A DNA stretch of 64,000 nucleotides from Agrococcus terreus (GTDB lineage: Bacteria > Actinomycetota > Actinomycetes > Actinomycetales > Microbacteriaceae): the NCBI RefSeq assembly GCF_014645235.1, contig NZ_BMLM01000001.1, positions 1,426,001 through 1,490,000 of the forward strand, written 5' to 3'. The notes beneath the pieces were generated by a model that had not been told where the DNA came from, searched no databases, and saw only the letters and a program-made list of their open reading frames with translations. Positions 20,112 to 31,487 of this stretch are shown piece after piece. Within the stretch, counting starts at the first letter, position 1. The number at the start of each line of letters is the position of its first letter. Position numbers and translations under genes: made by a program.

Positions 20112-20134
20112 GATATCTTGACGTCAAGACATCT
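20111..20134. promoter_or_regulatory. 24-bp near-perfect palindrome, candidate operator of acnA
   Basis: AGATATCTTGAC is followed directly by GTCAAGACATCT; 11 of 12 positions are complementary, and the core TCTTGACGTCAAGA is perfect. It is markedly AT-rich against its surroundings. It lies 97 bp before the acnA ATG and about 46 bp upstream of TAGGCT (20181-20186), the best -10 candidate, which suits either activation or repression at a distance. The cognate regulator cannot be named from the window. Confidence 0.65.
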
Positions 20135-20230
20135 CGTCGCGACGCCCCGATCCGCCCCGACGGATCCCCGGGCCGCGGCGTAGGCTCGAGGCGCCCCCAG
20201 CGCATCCCGTGAGACCCGGAGGAGACCAGG

Positions 20231-23035
<2,805 letters not shown>

Positions 23036-23053
23036 GCCGAGCGCGCCTGACGC

Positions 23054-23086
23054 CGAAGGCCCGTCCCCTCGCGGGGCGGGCCTTCG
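23054..23086 (+). terminator. Terminator after acnA
   Basis: CGAAGGCCCGTCCCC pairs with GGGGCGGGCCTTCG with a single bulged T and a 4-nt loop, 18 bp past the stop. Confidence 0.75.
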
Positions 23087-23170
23087 CCGTGCCCGGGCTA
23101 CCGCGGCGCCGCCGGCGGGCGTAGCGTGCGACCCATCGGGCGGCGCCCGCCGCCGGAGGGGAGCGCGGCC

Positions 23171-24235
23171 ATGGCGGTCGACGACGACGCGGAGGCGGTG
23201 GCCGAGCGGATCCTGCAGGCCGCGCTCGGCGCGATCGACGTGCTCGCGGTGCACCTGGGCGACCGGCTCGGCTGGTACCGCAGCCTCGCCGACACCGGTC
23301 CCGCGACGCCCGCCGAGCTCGCCGCCCGCACCGGCACCGCCGAGCGGTACGCGCGAGAATGGCTCGAGCAGCAGGCCGTCACCGGCATCCTCGCGCTCGA
23401 CCGCGGCGAACCGGACCGGTACCGGCTGCCCGAGGGCGCGCGCGAGGTGCTCACCGACTCGGGCAGCCTCGTCCACCTCGCGCCGCTGCCGCGCATGCTC
23501 GCGGCGTCGGCCGTGCAGCTGCCGGCGCTGCTCGAGGCGTACCGCACAGGCGGCGGCGTGACGTGGGCGCAGCTCGGGCCGGACGCCTGGCAGGCGCAGG
23601 CCGACATGAACCGGCCGTGGTTCGAGCGGCTGCCCGAGGCGCTCGAGGCGGAGCCCGGGCTCGCCGCGCTGCTGCGGCGGCCCGGCGCGCGCGTCGCCGA
23701 CGTGGGCTGCGGCGCCGGCTGGTCGTCGATCGCGCTCGCGCTCGCGCATCCGGGCCTCCGCGTCGACGGGGTCGACGTGGACGAGCCCTCGATCGCGGCC
23801 GCGCGCGCGAACGCCGAGGCGGCGGGCGTGGCCGACCGCGTGCGGCTCCTGCTCGCCGGCGGCGAGGGGCTCGCGGAGCACGGGCCCTACGACCTCGCGC
23901 TCGCGCTCGAGTGCCTGCACGACATGCCGCGGCCCGTCGAGGTGCTCGCCGCCATGCGCGCGGCGACCGCCGAGGACGGGCGCGTGGTGGTCATGGACGA
24001 GGCGGTCGTGGAGGCGCTCCAGGCGCCCGGCGACGACGTCGAGCGCCTCATGTACGGCTTCAGCCTGCTCGTCTGCCTGCCCGACGGGCTCTCGACGCCC
24101 GGCAGCGCCGGCACGGGGACGGTCATGCGCCCGCCCGTGCTGCGCGACTACGCGCGGCGCGCGGGCTTCTCGGGCGTCGAGGTGCTGCCGATCGAGGGGT
24201 TCGGCCTGTTCCGCTTCTACGACCTGGTCCGGTGA
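23171..24235 (+). CDS. Class I SAM-dependent methyltransferase with N-terminal winged helix
   Basis: The 354-residue protein has a helix-turn-helix-like N-terminal domain (TPAELAARTGTAERYAREWL) and a Rossmann methyltransferase domain with motif I VADVGCGAGWSSIAL and motif II GVDVDEPSI. This layout is shared by O-methyltransferases and a broad family of uncharacterised actinobacterial enzymes related to Rv-type transcriptional-regulator methyltransferases. The acceptor is unknown. ATG 23171 is supported by GGAGGGGAG (23155-23163). A TAGCGT at 23122-23127 is a likely -10, giving a ~37-nt leader. Confidence 0.82.
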   Translation: MAVDDDAEAVAERILQAALGAIDVLAVHLGDRLGWYRSLADTGPATPAELAARTGTAERYAREWLEQQAVTGILALDRGEPDRYRLPEGAREVLTDSGSLVHLAPLPRMLAASAVQLPALLEAYRTGGGVTWAQLGPDAWQAQADMNRPWFERLPEALEAEPGLAALLRRPGARVADVGCGAGWSSIALALAHPGLRVDGVDVDEPSIAAARANAEAAGVADRVRLLLAGGEGLAEHGPYDLALALECLHDMPRPVEVLAAMRAATAEDGRVVVMDEAVVEALQAPGDDVERLMYGFSLLVCLPDGLSTPGSAGTGTVMRPPVLRDYARRAGFSGVEVLPIEGFGLFRFYDLVR

Positions 24236-24315
24236 GCCGGCCCCCGCGAACCAGGGCCAGCACCCAGCGCGCGCCGAGGGGCATCCTCACCCGGGAGCCA
24301 TACGATGGGAGGCCC

Positions 24316-26289
24316 ATGAGCATCCTCGAGCAGATCACCGGTCCTCGCGACCTCGACCGGCTGTCCCGCGCCGAGGTGCGCGAGCTCGCCGCGGAGGTGC
24401 GCGCCTTCCTCATCCGCGAGGTCTCGCGCACGGGCGGCCACCTCGGCCCCAACCTCGGCGTCGTCGAGCTGACCATCGCGATGCACCGGGTCTTCGACTC
24501 GCCGCGCGACGCGTTCGTGTTCGACACCGGCCACCAGTCGTACGTGCATAAGCTGCTCACGGGCCGCCAGGACTTCTCGCGGCTGCGGCAGCGCGGCGGC
24601 CTCGCCGGCTACCCGCAGCGCTCCGAGAGCGAGCACGACATCGTCGAGTCGAGCCACGCCTCCTCGTCGCTGTCGTGGGCCGACGGCATCAGCCGCGCCT
24701 TCGACCTCACCGGGCAGCACGACCGGACGGTCGTCGCGGTCGTCGGCGACGGCGCGCTCACGGGCGGCATGACGTGGGAGGCGCTCAACAACATCTCCGA
24801 CGACAACCGGCGCCGGCTCGTCATCGTCGTGAACGACAACGGCCGGTCCTACGCGCCCACGATCGGCGGCATGGCGCGCTTCCTCAACGGCGTCCGCACG
24901 CAGTCGTCGTACCGCTCGCTGCGCGGCTCCTCGGAGCGCCTGTTCTCGCGCTTCGGGCACCCGGGCCGGGCCCTCTACCGCGGCGTGCGCGGCGCGACCC
25001 ACGGCTTCCTCTCGCGCTTCGTGAACAACGAGGCGCTGTACTCGAACCTCGACATCAAGTACCTCGGCCCGATCGACGGGCACGACCCCGAGGCGCTCGA
25101 GGAGGCGCTGCGCCAGGCGCGCGACTTCGGCGCGCCGACGATCGTGCACGTCATCACGCAGAAGGGCCAGGGCTTCGACCCGGCCATCAACGACGAGGCC
25201 GACCAGTTCCACGCGGTCGGGCAGATCGATCCCGAGACGGGCGAGTCGATCGCCTCCGCGGGGCGCCCCGCCTGGACCTCGGTGTTCGCCGACGAGCTCG
25301 TGCGCATCGCCCGCGACGACCAGCGCGTCGTCGGCATCACGGCGGCGATGCTGCGCCCCACCGGCCTCGACCGGCTCGCCGCGCTCGACCCGAGCCGCGT
25401 GCTCGACGTCGGCATCGCCGAGCAGCACGCCGTCACGACGGCGGCCGGCCTCGCCTACGGCGGGCTGCACCCGGTCGTCGCGATCTACGCGACGTTCATG
25501 AACCGCGCGTTCGACCAGGTCCTCATGGACGTCGCGCTCCACCGCGCGGGGGTCACGTTCGTGCTCGACCGCGCGGGCGTCACGGGCCCCGACGGCCCGA
25601 GCCACCACGGCATGTGGGACCTCGCGCTGCTGCAGTTCGTGCCCGGCATCCGGCTCGCGGCGCCGCGGGACGCCGTCCGCCTCGAGGAGGAGCTGCGCGA
25701 GGCCGTGGCCGTCGACGATGCGCCCACCGTCATCCGCTACCCGAAGGGCTCGGTGCCCAACCAGCTCGACGCCGTGCGCCGCACGGACGACGGCGTCGAC
25801 GTGCTCGTCGAGGCCGCGCACCGCGACGTGCTCATCGTCGCCATCGGATCGTTCGCGCACCTCGCGATGGACGTCGCGCAGCGGGTGCAGGCGCAGGGGA
25901 TCGGCGTCACCGTCGTCGACCCGCGCTGGGTCGTGCCCGTGCCGCAGACGGTCGTCGAGCTCGCGCGCGAGCACCGCATCGTCATCACGCTCGAGGACGG
26001 CGTGCGGGTCGGCGGCATCGGCACGCGCATCCGGCAGGAGCTGCGCGCGGCGGGCGTCGACACGGCGGTGGACGAGCTGGGCCTGCCTGACGCCTTCATC
26101 GACCACGCGGAGCGCGGCGAGATCCTCGAGGACGTCGGGCTCTCGGCGCAGGCGATCGCGCGCGACGTCGTGCAGCAGGTGCTCGGCGCGGGCAAGCTGC
26201 CGGTGGCCCGGCCGCTGCCGGACGACCTGCACCTGCGGATCGAGGCGGCGGCGGCAGACGCGTCCGCCGACGGCACGCCGCGCGACTGA
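24316..26289 (+). CDS. dxs: 1-deoxy-D-xylulose-5-phosphate synthase
   Basis: The 657-residue thiamine-diphosphate enzyme joins pyruvate and glyceraldehyde 3-phosphate, the first step of the MEP isoprenoid pathway. The ThDP/Mg motif is GDGALTGGM...NDN, with GGHLGPNLGVVELT at the N-terminus. The pyrimidine-binding domain has DVGIAEQHAVTTAAGLA and the active-site RAGVTGPDGPSHHGMWD. The transketolase C-terminal domain follows. Start ATG 24316 lies behind GGGAGG (24307-24312); TACGAT (24301-24306) is a possible -10 close by. Confidence 0.96.
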   Translation: MSILEQITGPRDLDRLSRAEVRELAAEVRAFLIREVSRTGGHLGPNLGVVELTIAMHRVFDSPRDAFVFDTGHQSYVHKLLTGRQDFSRLRQRGGLAGYPQRSESEHDIVESSHASSSLSWADGISRAFDLTGQHDRTVVAVVGDGALTGGMTWEALNNISDDNRRRLVIVVNDNGRSYAPTIGGMARFLNGVRTQSSYRSLRGSSERLFSRFGHPGRALYRGVRGATHGFLSRFVNNEALYSNLDIKYLGPIDGHDPEALEEALRQARDFGAPTIVHVITQKGQGFDPAINDEADQFHAVGQIDPETGESIASAGRPAWTSVFADELVRIARDDQRVVGITAAMLRPTGLDRLAALDPSRVLDVGIAEQHAVTTAAGLAYGGLHPVVAIYATFMNRAFDQVLMDVALHRAGVTFVLDRAGVTGPDGPSHHGMWDLALLQFVPGIRLAAPRDAVRLEEELREAVAVDDAPTVIRYPKGSVPNQLDAVRRTDDGVDVLVEAAHRDVLIVAIGSFAHLAMDVAQRVQAQGIGVTVVDPRWVVPVPQTVVELAREHRIVITLEDGVRVGGIGTRIRQELRAAGVDTAVDELGLPDAFIDHAERGEILEDVGLSAQAIARDVVQQVLGAGKLPVARPLPDDLHLRIEAAAADASADGTPRD

Positions 26290-26300
26290 CGCCGTCCACA

Positions 26301-26317
26301 GGCGGGGATCGCCCGCC
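26301..26317 (+). terminator. Weak hairpin after dxs
   Basis: GGCGGG and CCCGCC pair around GATCG; an outer CCGTCC (26292-26297) can pair with GGACGG (26325-26330). No U-tract follows. Confidence 0.4.
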
Positions 26318-26353
26318 CACGGGCGGACGGACGGTTGCGCGATCCTGCCGCGC

Positions 26354-26788
26354 ATGGACGACATCGACCCCCAGGACCTGCTCGCCGTCGCCGACGTGCG
26401 GCTGCTCGACGACGCGGCGCTCCTCGCGCGCGCCCGCGACCTCATCGGCTCCGGCCTCGTGCGGCGGCTGTGGCTCCTGCTCCTCGACGACGACGGCAGG
26501 CAGCTGCCGCTGCTGCCGCAGCTCGACGGCATCCCCGTCTCGCCCGACGGGCAGGCGACCATGACGATCCGCTCGATGCTGGGCACGCTCGCCGAGGTCG
26601 GCTCGCAGGCCGTCGTCGTGCTCGAGCGGCCCGGTGCGCCGTCGGCCTCGCCCGACGACCTCGCGTGGGGCGATGCGATCCGCCGCGGCGCCCGCGGCAT
26701 CGACCTGCGGCTGCGCGGCGTGCTGCTCGCGCACGGCCGCGGGGTCGACCCGCTCGTGGACGAGCCGTGCGGCGGCACGGCAGCCTGA
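26354..26788 (+). CDS. Conserved-looking protein of unknown function, 144 aa
   Basis: A soluble alpha/beta protein with no recognised family. Visible features are a helical N-terminus, the hydrophobic strand RRLWLLLLDDDGRQLPLLPQ, a second strand AVVVLERPG and a third RLRGVLLAHGRGV, an arrangement that resembles a small hydrolase or JAB-like fold but without any metal-binding His/Asp motif. Its coding character (third-position GC, no frame breaks) matches its neighbours. No Shine-Dalgarno precedes ATG 26354. It is convergent with the kinase-like gene. Confidence 0.65.
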   Translation: MDDIDPQDLLAVADVRLLDDAALLARARDLIGSGLVRRLWLLLLDDDGRQLPLLPQLDGIPVSPDGQATMTIRSMLGTLAEVGSQAVVVLERPGAPSASPDDLAWGDAIRRGARGIDLRLRGVLLAHGRGVDPLVDEPCGGTAA

Positions 26789-26810
26789 GCCGGCCGTCAC
26801 GCCGCAGGCG

Positions 26811-27665
26811 CTAGGGCGCGTACGCCGCCGCTGCGCGACGCAGGAGCGGCTCAAGCTCGCGCTGCGGCCGTGCCCGGAGGATGGCGAAGCTGAGCTGCTG
26901 CAGCGGATAGGTGTCCGCGACGGCGCGCGCCCTGGTGATCTCGGCCGCGGGACGGACGGCGCCGAGGGTGTCCCACCCGAACCAGGTGGCGAGCGCGGCG
27001 ACGTCGATCGCCGGGTCCGAGGCGCTCGCCAGGTCCCAGTCGAGCACGCCCGCGATGCGACCGCCGTCCCACACCAGGTTCGCGCCCGCGAGGTCGCCGT
27101 GCACGAGCGAGCCGCCGTCGACGGAAGCCTCTGCCAACCGGTCCGCAGCCCGCGTGGCCCTCGCGCGCGAGCCGAGGGGGAGGAGCGGGATCGCCCGCTC
27201 GACCATGGACGCGTGCCATCGGCGCCCGCCCGCGAACGCCCAGGGCTCAGCGAGCTCCTGCTCCACGACGTCGAGCGGTGTGGCCTCGAACGCGTCCAGC
27301 ACCGATGCCAGCGCCTGCGCGTCCACCTCGCCGGCCGGGCGCGAGGCGCCGACGACGCGGCGCTGCGGGATCGCGACCAGTCCGCCCAGGCGGACGGGCG
27401 CGCCGAGCGAGCGCGGGAGCTCGAACGGCAGCGGCGGGAGCCGGTCGATGAGCCTCTGCGCGCGGGCGGCGACCGACGCGGCCTCGGGCGACCTGCTCAC
27501 GCGGACGGCGACCGCGTCGACGAGCACCACGACGTTCGCGGAGCCGTGGTCGATCCGCTCCCACCGATCCCGCGGCACCGAGCGCGCGCCGGTGGATCGC
27601 AGCGCTCGAAGCACCAGTTCCTCGACCAGGGCCTCCTCGGGCGCTGCGAACCCGATGGCGACCAC
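26811..27665 (-). CDS. Aminoglycoside phosphotransferase (APH)-family kinase-like protein
   Basis: The 284-residue protein has the APH/choline kinase catalytic motif LVHGDLAGANLVW (Asp base and Asn) and the metal-binding VLDWDLAS. The N-lobe is short with a possible nucleotide segment IDHGSANVVVLVDAVAVRVSR. Most chromosomal members phosphorylate small metabolites rather than antibiotics; drug resistance should not be inferred. GTG 27665 is preceded on the minus strand by TAGGCT (27677-27672) with a 6-nt spacer, so the transcript looks leaderless. Confidence 0.82.
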   Translation of the reverse strand: MVAIGFAAPEEALVEELVLRALRSTGARSVPRDRWERIDHGSANVVVLVDAVAVRVSRSPEAASVAARAQRLIDRLPPLPFELPRSLGAPVRLGGLVAIPQRRVVGASRPAGEVDAQALASVLDAFEATPLDVVEQELAEPWAFAGGRRWHASMVERAIPLLPLGSRARATRAADRLAEASVDGGSLVHGDLAGANLVWDGGRIAGVLDWDLASASDPAIDVAALATWFGWDTLGAVRPAAEITRARAVADTYPLQQLSFAILRARPQRELEPLLRRAAAAYAP

Positions 27666-27729
27666 GTCGCGAGCCTATCCAGCCGGCCATCGCGAGCAGC
27701 TGCGGAGGCGGCGTCGGTATCGTCGCGGC

Positions 27730-28548
27730 ATGAGCTGGCTGCGCGCGCCCGGTGCCGACGACGACAAGCGGAGCATGGGCGTGCTCGGCGTCGTGACCGG
27801 CTCCGACCGCTACCCGGGCGCGGCGGTGCTCGGCGTCGAGGCCGCCTGGCGCACCGGCGTCGGCACCGTGCGCCTCTGGGCCCCTCGCCGAGTGCAGGAC
27901 CTCGTGCTCGCGCGGCGCCCGGAGACGGTGTGCCACGAGCTCGACGAGCCCGTGCACCCCGTGTCGGCCTGGCTGCTCGGCTCGGGGCAGGATGCCCGCG
28001 AGCGCGACCCGCGGCTCCGCGCGCTGCTGCTCGATGCGCTGGGGTCCGGCGCGCCGTGCGTCATCGACGCCGGCGCGCTCGACCTCGTGGGACGCGCGGG
28101 CGGCCGTGCGGTGGCGACGCCCCACGCCGGTGAGCTCTCGCGCGTGCTCCGCGCGCTCGGCAGGGACCTCGACGCGGAGGCGGTGCGCGCCGACCCCGCC
28201 GCCGCAGCGGCGGACGCCGCGGCGGCCCTCGAGGTCGTCGTGCTGCTCAAGGGCGCCACGACGCACGTCGCCGCGCCTGACGGCGCTGTCGAGGCCGTCG
28301 CCGCGACGACCCACCGGCTGGCGGTCGCCGGCAGCGGCGACGTGCTCGGGGGCCTGCTGGGGGCGGCCCTCGCGGTCAGCGCCGGTGCGGGCGGCAGGCT
28401 CGGCCTCCGCGAGATCGCCGAGGTCGCCGCCGAGGGCGCGCGCCGCCACGCCGCGGCCGCGCTGCTCGCGAGCGGCGGCGACGCGGGACCCGGCGCTCGG
28501 CCGATCGCCGCCCTCGACATCGCCGAAGCGCTGCGCGACGTCGTCTGA
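27730..28548 (+). CDS. nnrD: ADP/ATP-dependent NAD(P)H-hydrate dehydratase
   Basis: The 272-residue ribokinase-fold enzyme repairs hydrated NAD(P)H (NADHX/NADPHX) using a nucleoside triphosphate or diphosphate. It has MGVLGVVTGSDRYPGAAVL at the N-terminus, VIDAGALDL and TPHAGEL in the middle, VVLLKGATT and the catalytic AVAGSGDVLGG. The NnrE epimerase domain fused to it in many bacteria is absent. ATG 27730 follows TATCGT (27718-27723) by 6 nt and has no Shine-Dalgarno: leaderless geometry. Confidence 0.9.
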   Translation: MSWLRAPGADDDKRSMGVLGVVTGSDRYPGAAVLGVEAAWRTGVGTVRLWAPRRVQDLVLARRPETVCHELDEPVHPVSAWLLGSGQDARERDPRLRALLLDALGSGAPCVIDAGALDLVGRAGGRAVATPHAGELSRVLRALGRDLDAEAVRADPAAAAADAAAALEVVVLLKGATTHVAAPDGAVEAVAATTHRLAVAGSGDVLGGLLGAALAVSAGAGGRLGLREIAEVAAEGARRHAAAALLASGGDAGPGARPIAALDIAEALRDVV

Positions 28549-28562
28549 GGCGTGCCGGTATG

Positions 28563-28597
28563 TCGAGGTGCTGAGGAGTCCTCGATGTCCGTAGGAT
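28563..28597 (+). promoter_or_regulatory. Promoter and possible operator of the tandem LuxR genes
   Basis: TAGGAT at 28592-28597 lies 7 nt before GTG 28605. Upstream of it GAGGA-G-TCCTC (28573-28583) is a perfect inverted repeat, nested inside TCGAGG (28563-28568) and CCTCGA (28580-28585). These cover the -35 zone, a fitting place for an autoregulator to bind. Confidence 0.45.
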
Positions 28598-28604
28598 TCC
28601 CTAC

Positions 28605-30032
28605 GTGGATGCCGACGACCTCATCGCGCGCGTGCGGGAGCTCGTCGCCGAGGGCGATCGCCTCGGCGCCGCGGCGGCGATGCAGCGCGGGATCGCCGCG
28701 GCGCCCGACGGCGCGACGCGGCTGCACCTCGAGGCGTACGGGCATTCCTTCCTGCTGGCGGTGAGCGACGGCCGCGGTGCCGACATCGGGGAGGTCCGAG
28801 CCGCGCTGGCGGCGCTCGACGAGCCGGATGCGCTCGCGCTCGACCCGGAGCTGCGGGAGCGGCTCCGGCTGGAGCTGCGGCTGTCGATCGCGGCGCTCGA
28901 GCGCGACGAGCGCGCGCACGACGAGCTGGTCGTCGCTGCGGCACGGCTCGTGCCGCAGCACCCGAGGGCGCTCACGACCGCGGTGCGCGCGGTCAACAAC
29001 CGGCTCATGCTGCAGCTCGACCGCTTGGAGGACGAGGGCATCGGCCCCGGGCAGCAGGCCCACGTCGACGCCGCCCTCGCGATCGGGCAGGCCCGCGGGC
29101 TCGCCGCCGTGCTCGGCGGCCGGGGCCGCATCGACCGCCGCGCGGTGATCGCCGCCGTCGAGATGGGGGAGGGCGAGCGTGCCTGGCGGTGGACGCTCGA
29201 GGCGCTCGACCGGGAGATGTCCTCGTCCGAGCGCGTCGGGCTCGAGGGCCTGGGCGCGCAGATCGCCTGGGAGCGCGGCGACGCGGAAGCGGCGGTGCGG
29301 CTCGGGGAGCAGGCGAAGGCGCACGCGCAGGGCCGCAGCACCGATTGGACGCGGTCGCTGGGTGCGCTCGGGGGCGTCGTGGCGGCCGCGCACGGCGTGG
29401 GCTCGATGTCGGCGGCGCTGCGGGCGTATCGCCGGTCGGCGTCGCGCGAGGCGCATCGGATGCTGCCGACCCGGGGACACACCGTCGCGGCCATCGCGCT
29501 GGAGTCGGGCGCCGATCGCGACGAGGTCGAGGCGATGCTCGTCGGCTGCTACGGAGAGCGTGCCGGCTGGGAGTCGCCGTGGCGCGCGTTCTTCGACGCG
29601 AACGCGGCGCCGGGATCCTGGCGCACCGACGGCGTGCTCGACGCGTGGTGCGAGGATGCGGGGCCGGCATGGCGCCGCGCGGCCGCGATCCGGCTGCGCG
29701 CGCTCTGGCGCCTGCGGCAGGGCGACCACGCGCTCGCAGCGCGCGACGTCGCCCTCGGGCTGCGGCACGTCGCGCGCTGGCCCGGTCGGCGACGGGTCGC
29801 GCTCGAGCGCCTGCTCGACCAGGTGCGCCCGGTGCGCTCGATCACGGCATCGCAGTCCGCGGTGCTCGAGCTGGTGGTCCAAGGGCTCACCGATCGCGAG
29901 ATCGCGGCGCTGCTCGACCGCTCCTCGCGCACGGTCGAGTCGCACGTGCGCGCCCTGCTGCGCGCGTACGGAGCGCCGAACCGCGTGGCTCTCGCGGTGG
30001 CCGCGTCGAGCGAAGCGATGCTCGGCCGATGA
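28605..30032 (+). CDS. LuxR-type transcriptional regulator, first of a tandem pair
   Basis: The 475-residue soluble protein ends in a GerE/LuxR helix-turn-helix (from about residue 414: ITASQSAVLELVVQGLTDRE then RSSRTVESHVRALLRAYG). The ~400 residues before it are almost all helical, with Ala/Leu/Arg/Glu heptad-like spacing suggestive of TPR or similar solenoid repeats, but no receiver, PAS, Walker A/MalT ATPase or membrane segment is seen. GTG 28605 is close behind TAGGAT. Its 3' end overlaps the second copy by 4 nt (ATGA). Target genes and signal are unknown. Confidence 0.82.
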   Translation: MDADDLIARVRELVAEGDRLGAAAAMQRGIAAAPDGATRLHLEAYGHSFLLAVSDGRGADIGEVRAALAALDEPDALALDPELRERLRLELRLSIAALERDERAHDELVVAAARLVPQHPRALTTAVRAVNNRLMLQLDRLEDEGIGPGQQAHVDAALAIGQARGLAAVLGGRGRIDRRAVIAAVEMGEGERAWRWTLEALDREMSSSERVGLEGLGAQIAWERGDAEAAVRLGEQAKAHAQGRSTDWTRSLGALGGVVAAAHGVGSMSAALRAYRRSASREAHRMLPTRGHTVAAIALESGADRDEVEAMLVGCYGERAGWESPWRAFFDANAAPGSWRTDGVLDAWCEDAGPAWRRAAAIRLRALWRLRQGDHALAARDVALGLRHVARWPGRRRVALERLLDQVRPVRSITASQSAVLELVVQGLTDREIAALLDRSSRTVESHVRALLRAYGAPNRVALAVAASSEAMLGR

Positions 30033-31483
30033 GCGACGAGGCAGGGGCGCTCGTCGCCGAGGCCGACGCGCTCATCGATGCGGTGCGCGAGGCGATCGCG
30101 GACGGCGACACCCTGGGCGCCGGCGTGCTCATGCGGCGCGCGTTCGACCTGGCCGTCGACGACGTGACCCGGCTGCACCTCGCGTCGCACGCCGCGTCGT
30201 ACCGGCTCGCGCTCGCCGACGGCGACGAGGCGCAGGTCGAGGACATCGAGGGCATCCGGGCACGGATCGCGGGCGCAGACAGCGACGCCCTGGCGCCCGG
30301 GCTGCGCAGGCGCCTGGACCTCGAGCTCCGCATCTCGGCGGCGGTGCTCGGGCGCGACGAGGCGGCGCTCGACCAGCTCGTGGTGGCGTCCGCACGGCAC
30401 GCGCGGCGCCACCCGGCCGCGAGGTCGACGACGCTGCGGGCAGCGAACAACCGCCTGATGGTGCAGCTCGACCGGCTCGAGCGCGTCGGCATCGGCCCGG
30501 GAGAGCCGGGGCACCTCGACGCCGGCATCGCGATCGGGCAGGCGCGCGCCATCGCCGACGTCCTCGGCGCGCGAGGCCGCATCGACCGCCGCTCGATCCT
30601 GGCGGCCACGATGATGGGCGACGCGGAGCGCGCACGGCGGTGGACGCAGGATGCGCTCGCGGGCCCGATGGCCGCCTCCGAGCGCGTCGCCCTCGAGTCG
30701 CTCGGGGCGCACCTGGCCTGGGAGCGGGGCGACGCGGCTGCCGCGATCGCGCTCGGCGATCAGGCTCGCGCGCACGCCCAGGGGCGGAGCGCGGAGTGGA
30801 CCCGCACCCACGGCGCGCTCGGCGGCGTCGTCGCGGCGCTCGCCGGCTCGGGTTCGCTCCCGGCGGCCCTCCGCGCGTACCGCCGCTCCGCGAGCCGACG
30901 CAGCCACCTCGGCTTCGCCGGCACGCGAGCGCTCCTGGTCGGCGTGCTCGCGCTCGAGGCGGGCGCCGACCGCGATGAGGTCGAGCGCATGGTCGCCGGG
31001 TGCTACGGCGACCGGGCCGGGTGGGATCCGCGCTGGCGGGCGCTGCTCGACACGACCGCGGCGCCCGGGACGTGGCAGGACGGCGGACCGCTCGACGACT
31101 GGTGCGACGGGATCGGCCCCGCGTGGGAGCGCGCGACCGCCCTGCGCCTGCGGGCGCTCGCGCGCCTGCGCCGCGGTGACGCGAGCGGCGCCGCCGCCGA
31201 CGTCGCGACGGGGCTGCGGCTGCTCGCGGGATGGCCGGGACGGCGGCGGGAGGCGCTGGAGCGGCTCCGCGACCGCCTGCGGTCGGCCCGCGCGGTGACG
31301 CCCGCGCAGGCGGCCGTGCTGGCGCTCCTGGTGCGAGGGCGCACCGATCGCGAGATCGCCGACGAGCTGGGCCGCTCCGCGCGCACGGTCGAGTCGCACG
31401 TGCGTGCGCTGCTGCGCGCCTACGACGTGCCGAACCGCGTCGCGCTCGCCGTCGCGGCCGCGCGCGGATCCTTCCTCGCCTGA
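30029..31483 (+). CDS. LuxR-type transcriptional regulator, second of a tandem pair
   Basis: The 484-residue paralogue of the preceding protein is collinear with it along the full length. Shared blocks include NNRLMxQLDRLE...GIGPG, RGRIDRR, AHAQGRS, LRAYRRSAS, ESGADRDEVE/EAGADRDEVE, CYGxRAGW and the C-terminal TDREIA...RTVESHVRALLRAY. By eye about half or more of positions agree, so they arose by tandem duplication. It starts within the stop codon of the first copy (ATGA) and is presumably co-translated, possibly to make a heteromer. No terminator is visible before the convergent methyltransferase gene 5 bp away. Confidence 0.82.
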   Translation: MSDEAGALVAEADALIDAVREAIADGDTLGAGVLMRRAFDLAVDDVTRLHLASHAASYRLALADGDEAQVEDIEGIRARIAGADSDALAPGLRRRLDLELRISAAVLGRDEAALDQLVVASARHARRHPAARSTTLRAANNRLMVQLDRLERVGIGPGEPGHLDAGIAIGQARAIADVLGARGRIDRRSILAATMMGDAERARRWTQDALAGPMAASERVALESLGAHLAWERGDAAAAIALGDQARAHAQGRSAEWTRTHGALGGVVAALAGSGSLPAALRAYRRSASRRSHLGFAGTRALLVGVLALEAGADRDEVERMVAGCYGDRAGWDPRWRALLDTTAAPGTWQDGGPLDDWCDGIGPAWERATALRLRALARLRRGDASGAAADVATGLRLLAGWPGRRREALERLRDRLRSARAVTPAQAAVLALLVRGRTDREIADELGRSARTVESHVRALLRAYDVPNRVALAVAAARGSFLA

Positions 31484-31487
31484 CCGC

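Noticed and set aside
26811-27665. Aminoglycoside resistance gene
   Set aside because: The HGDLAGAN and LDWDLAS motifs are shared by the whole APH-like kinase superfamily; nothing points to an antibiotic substrate.
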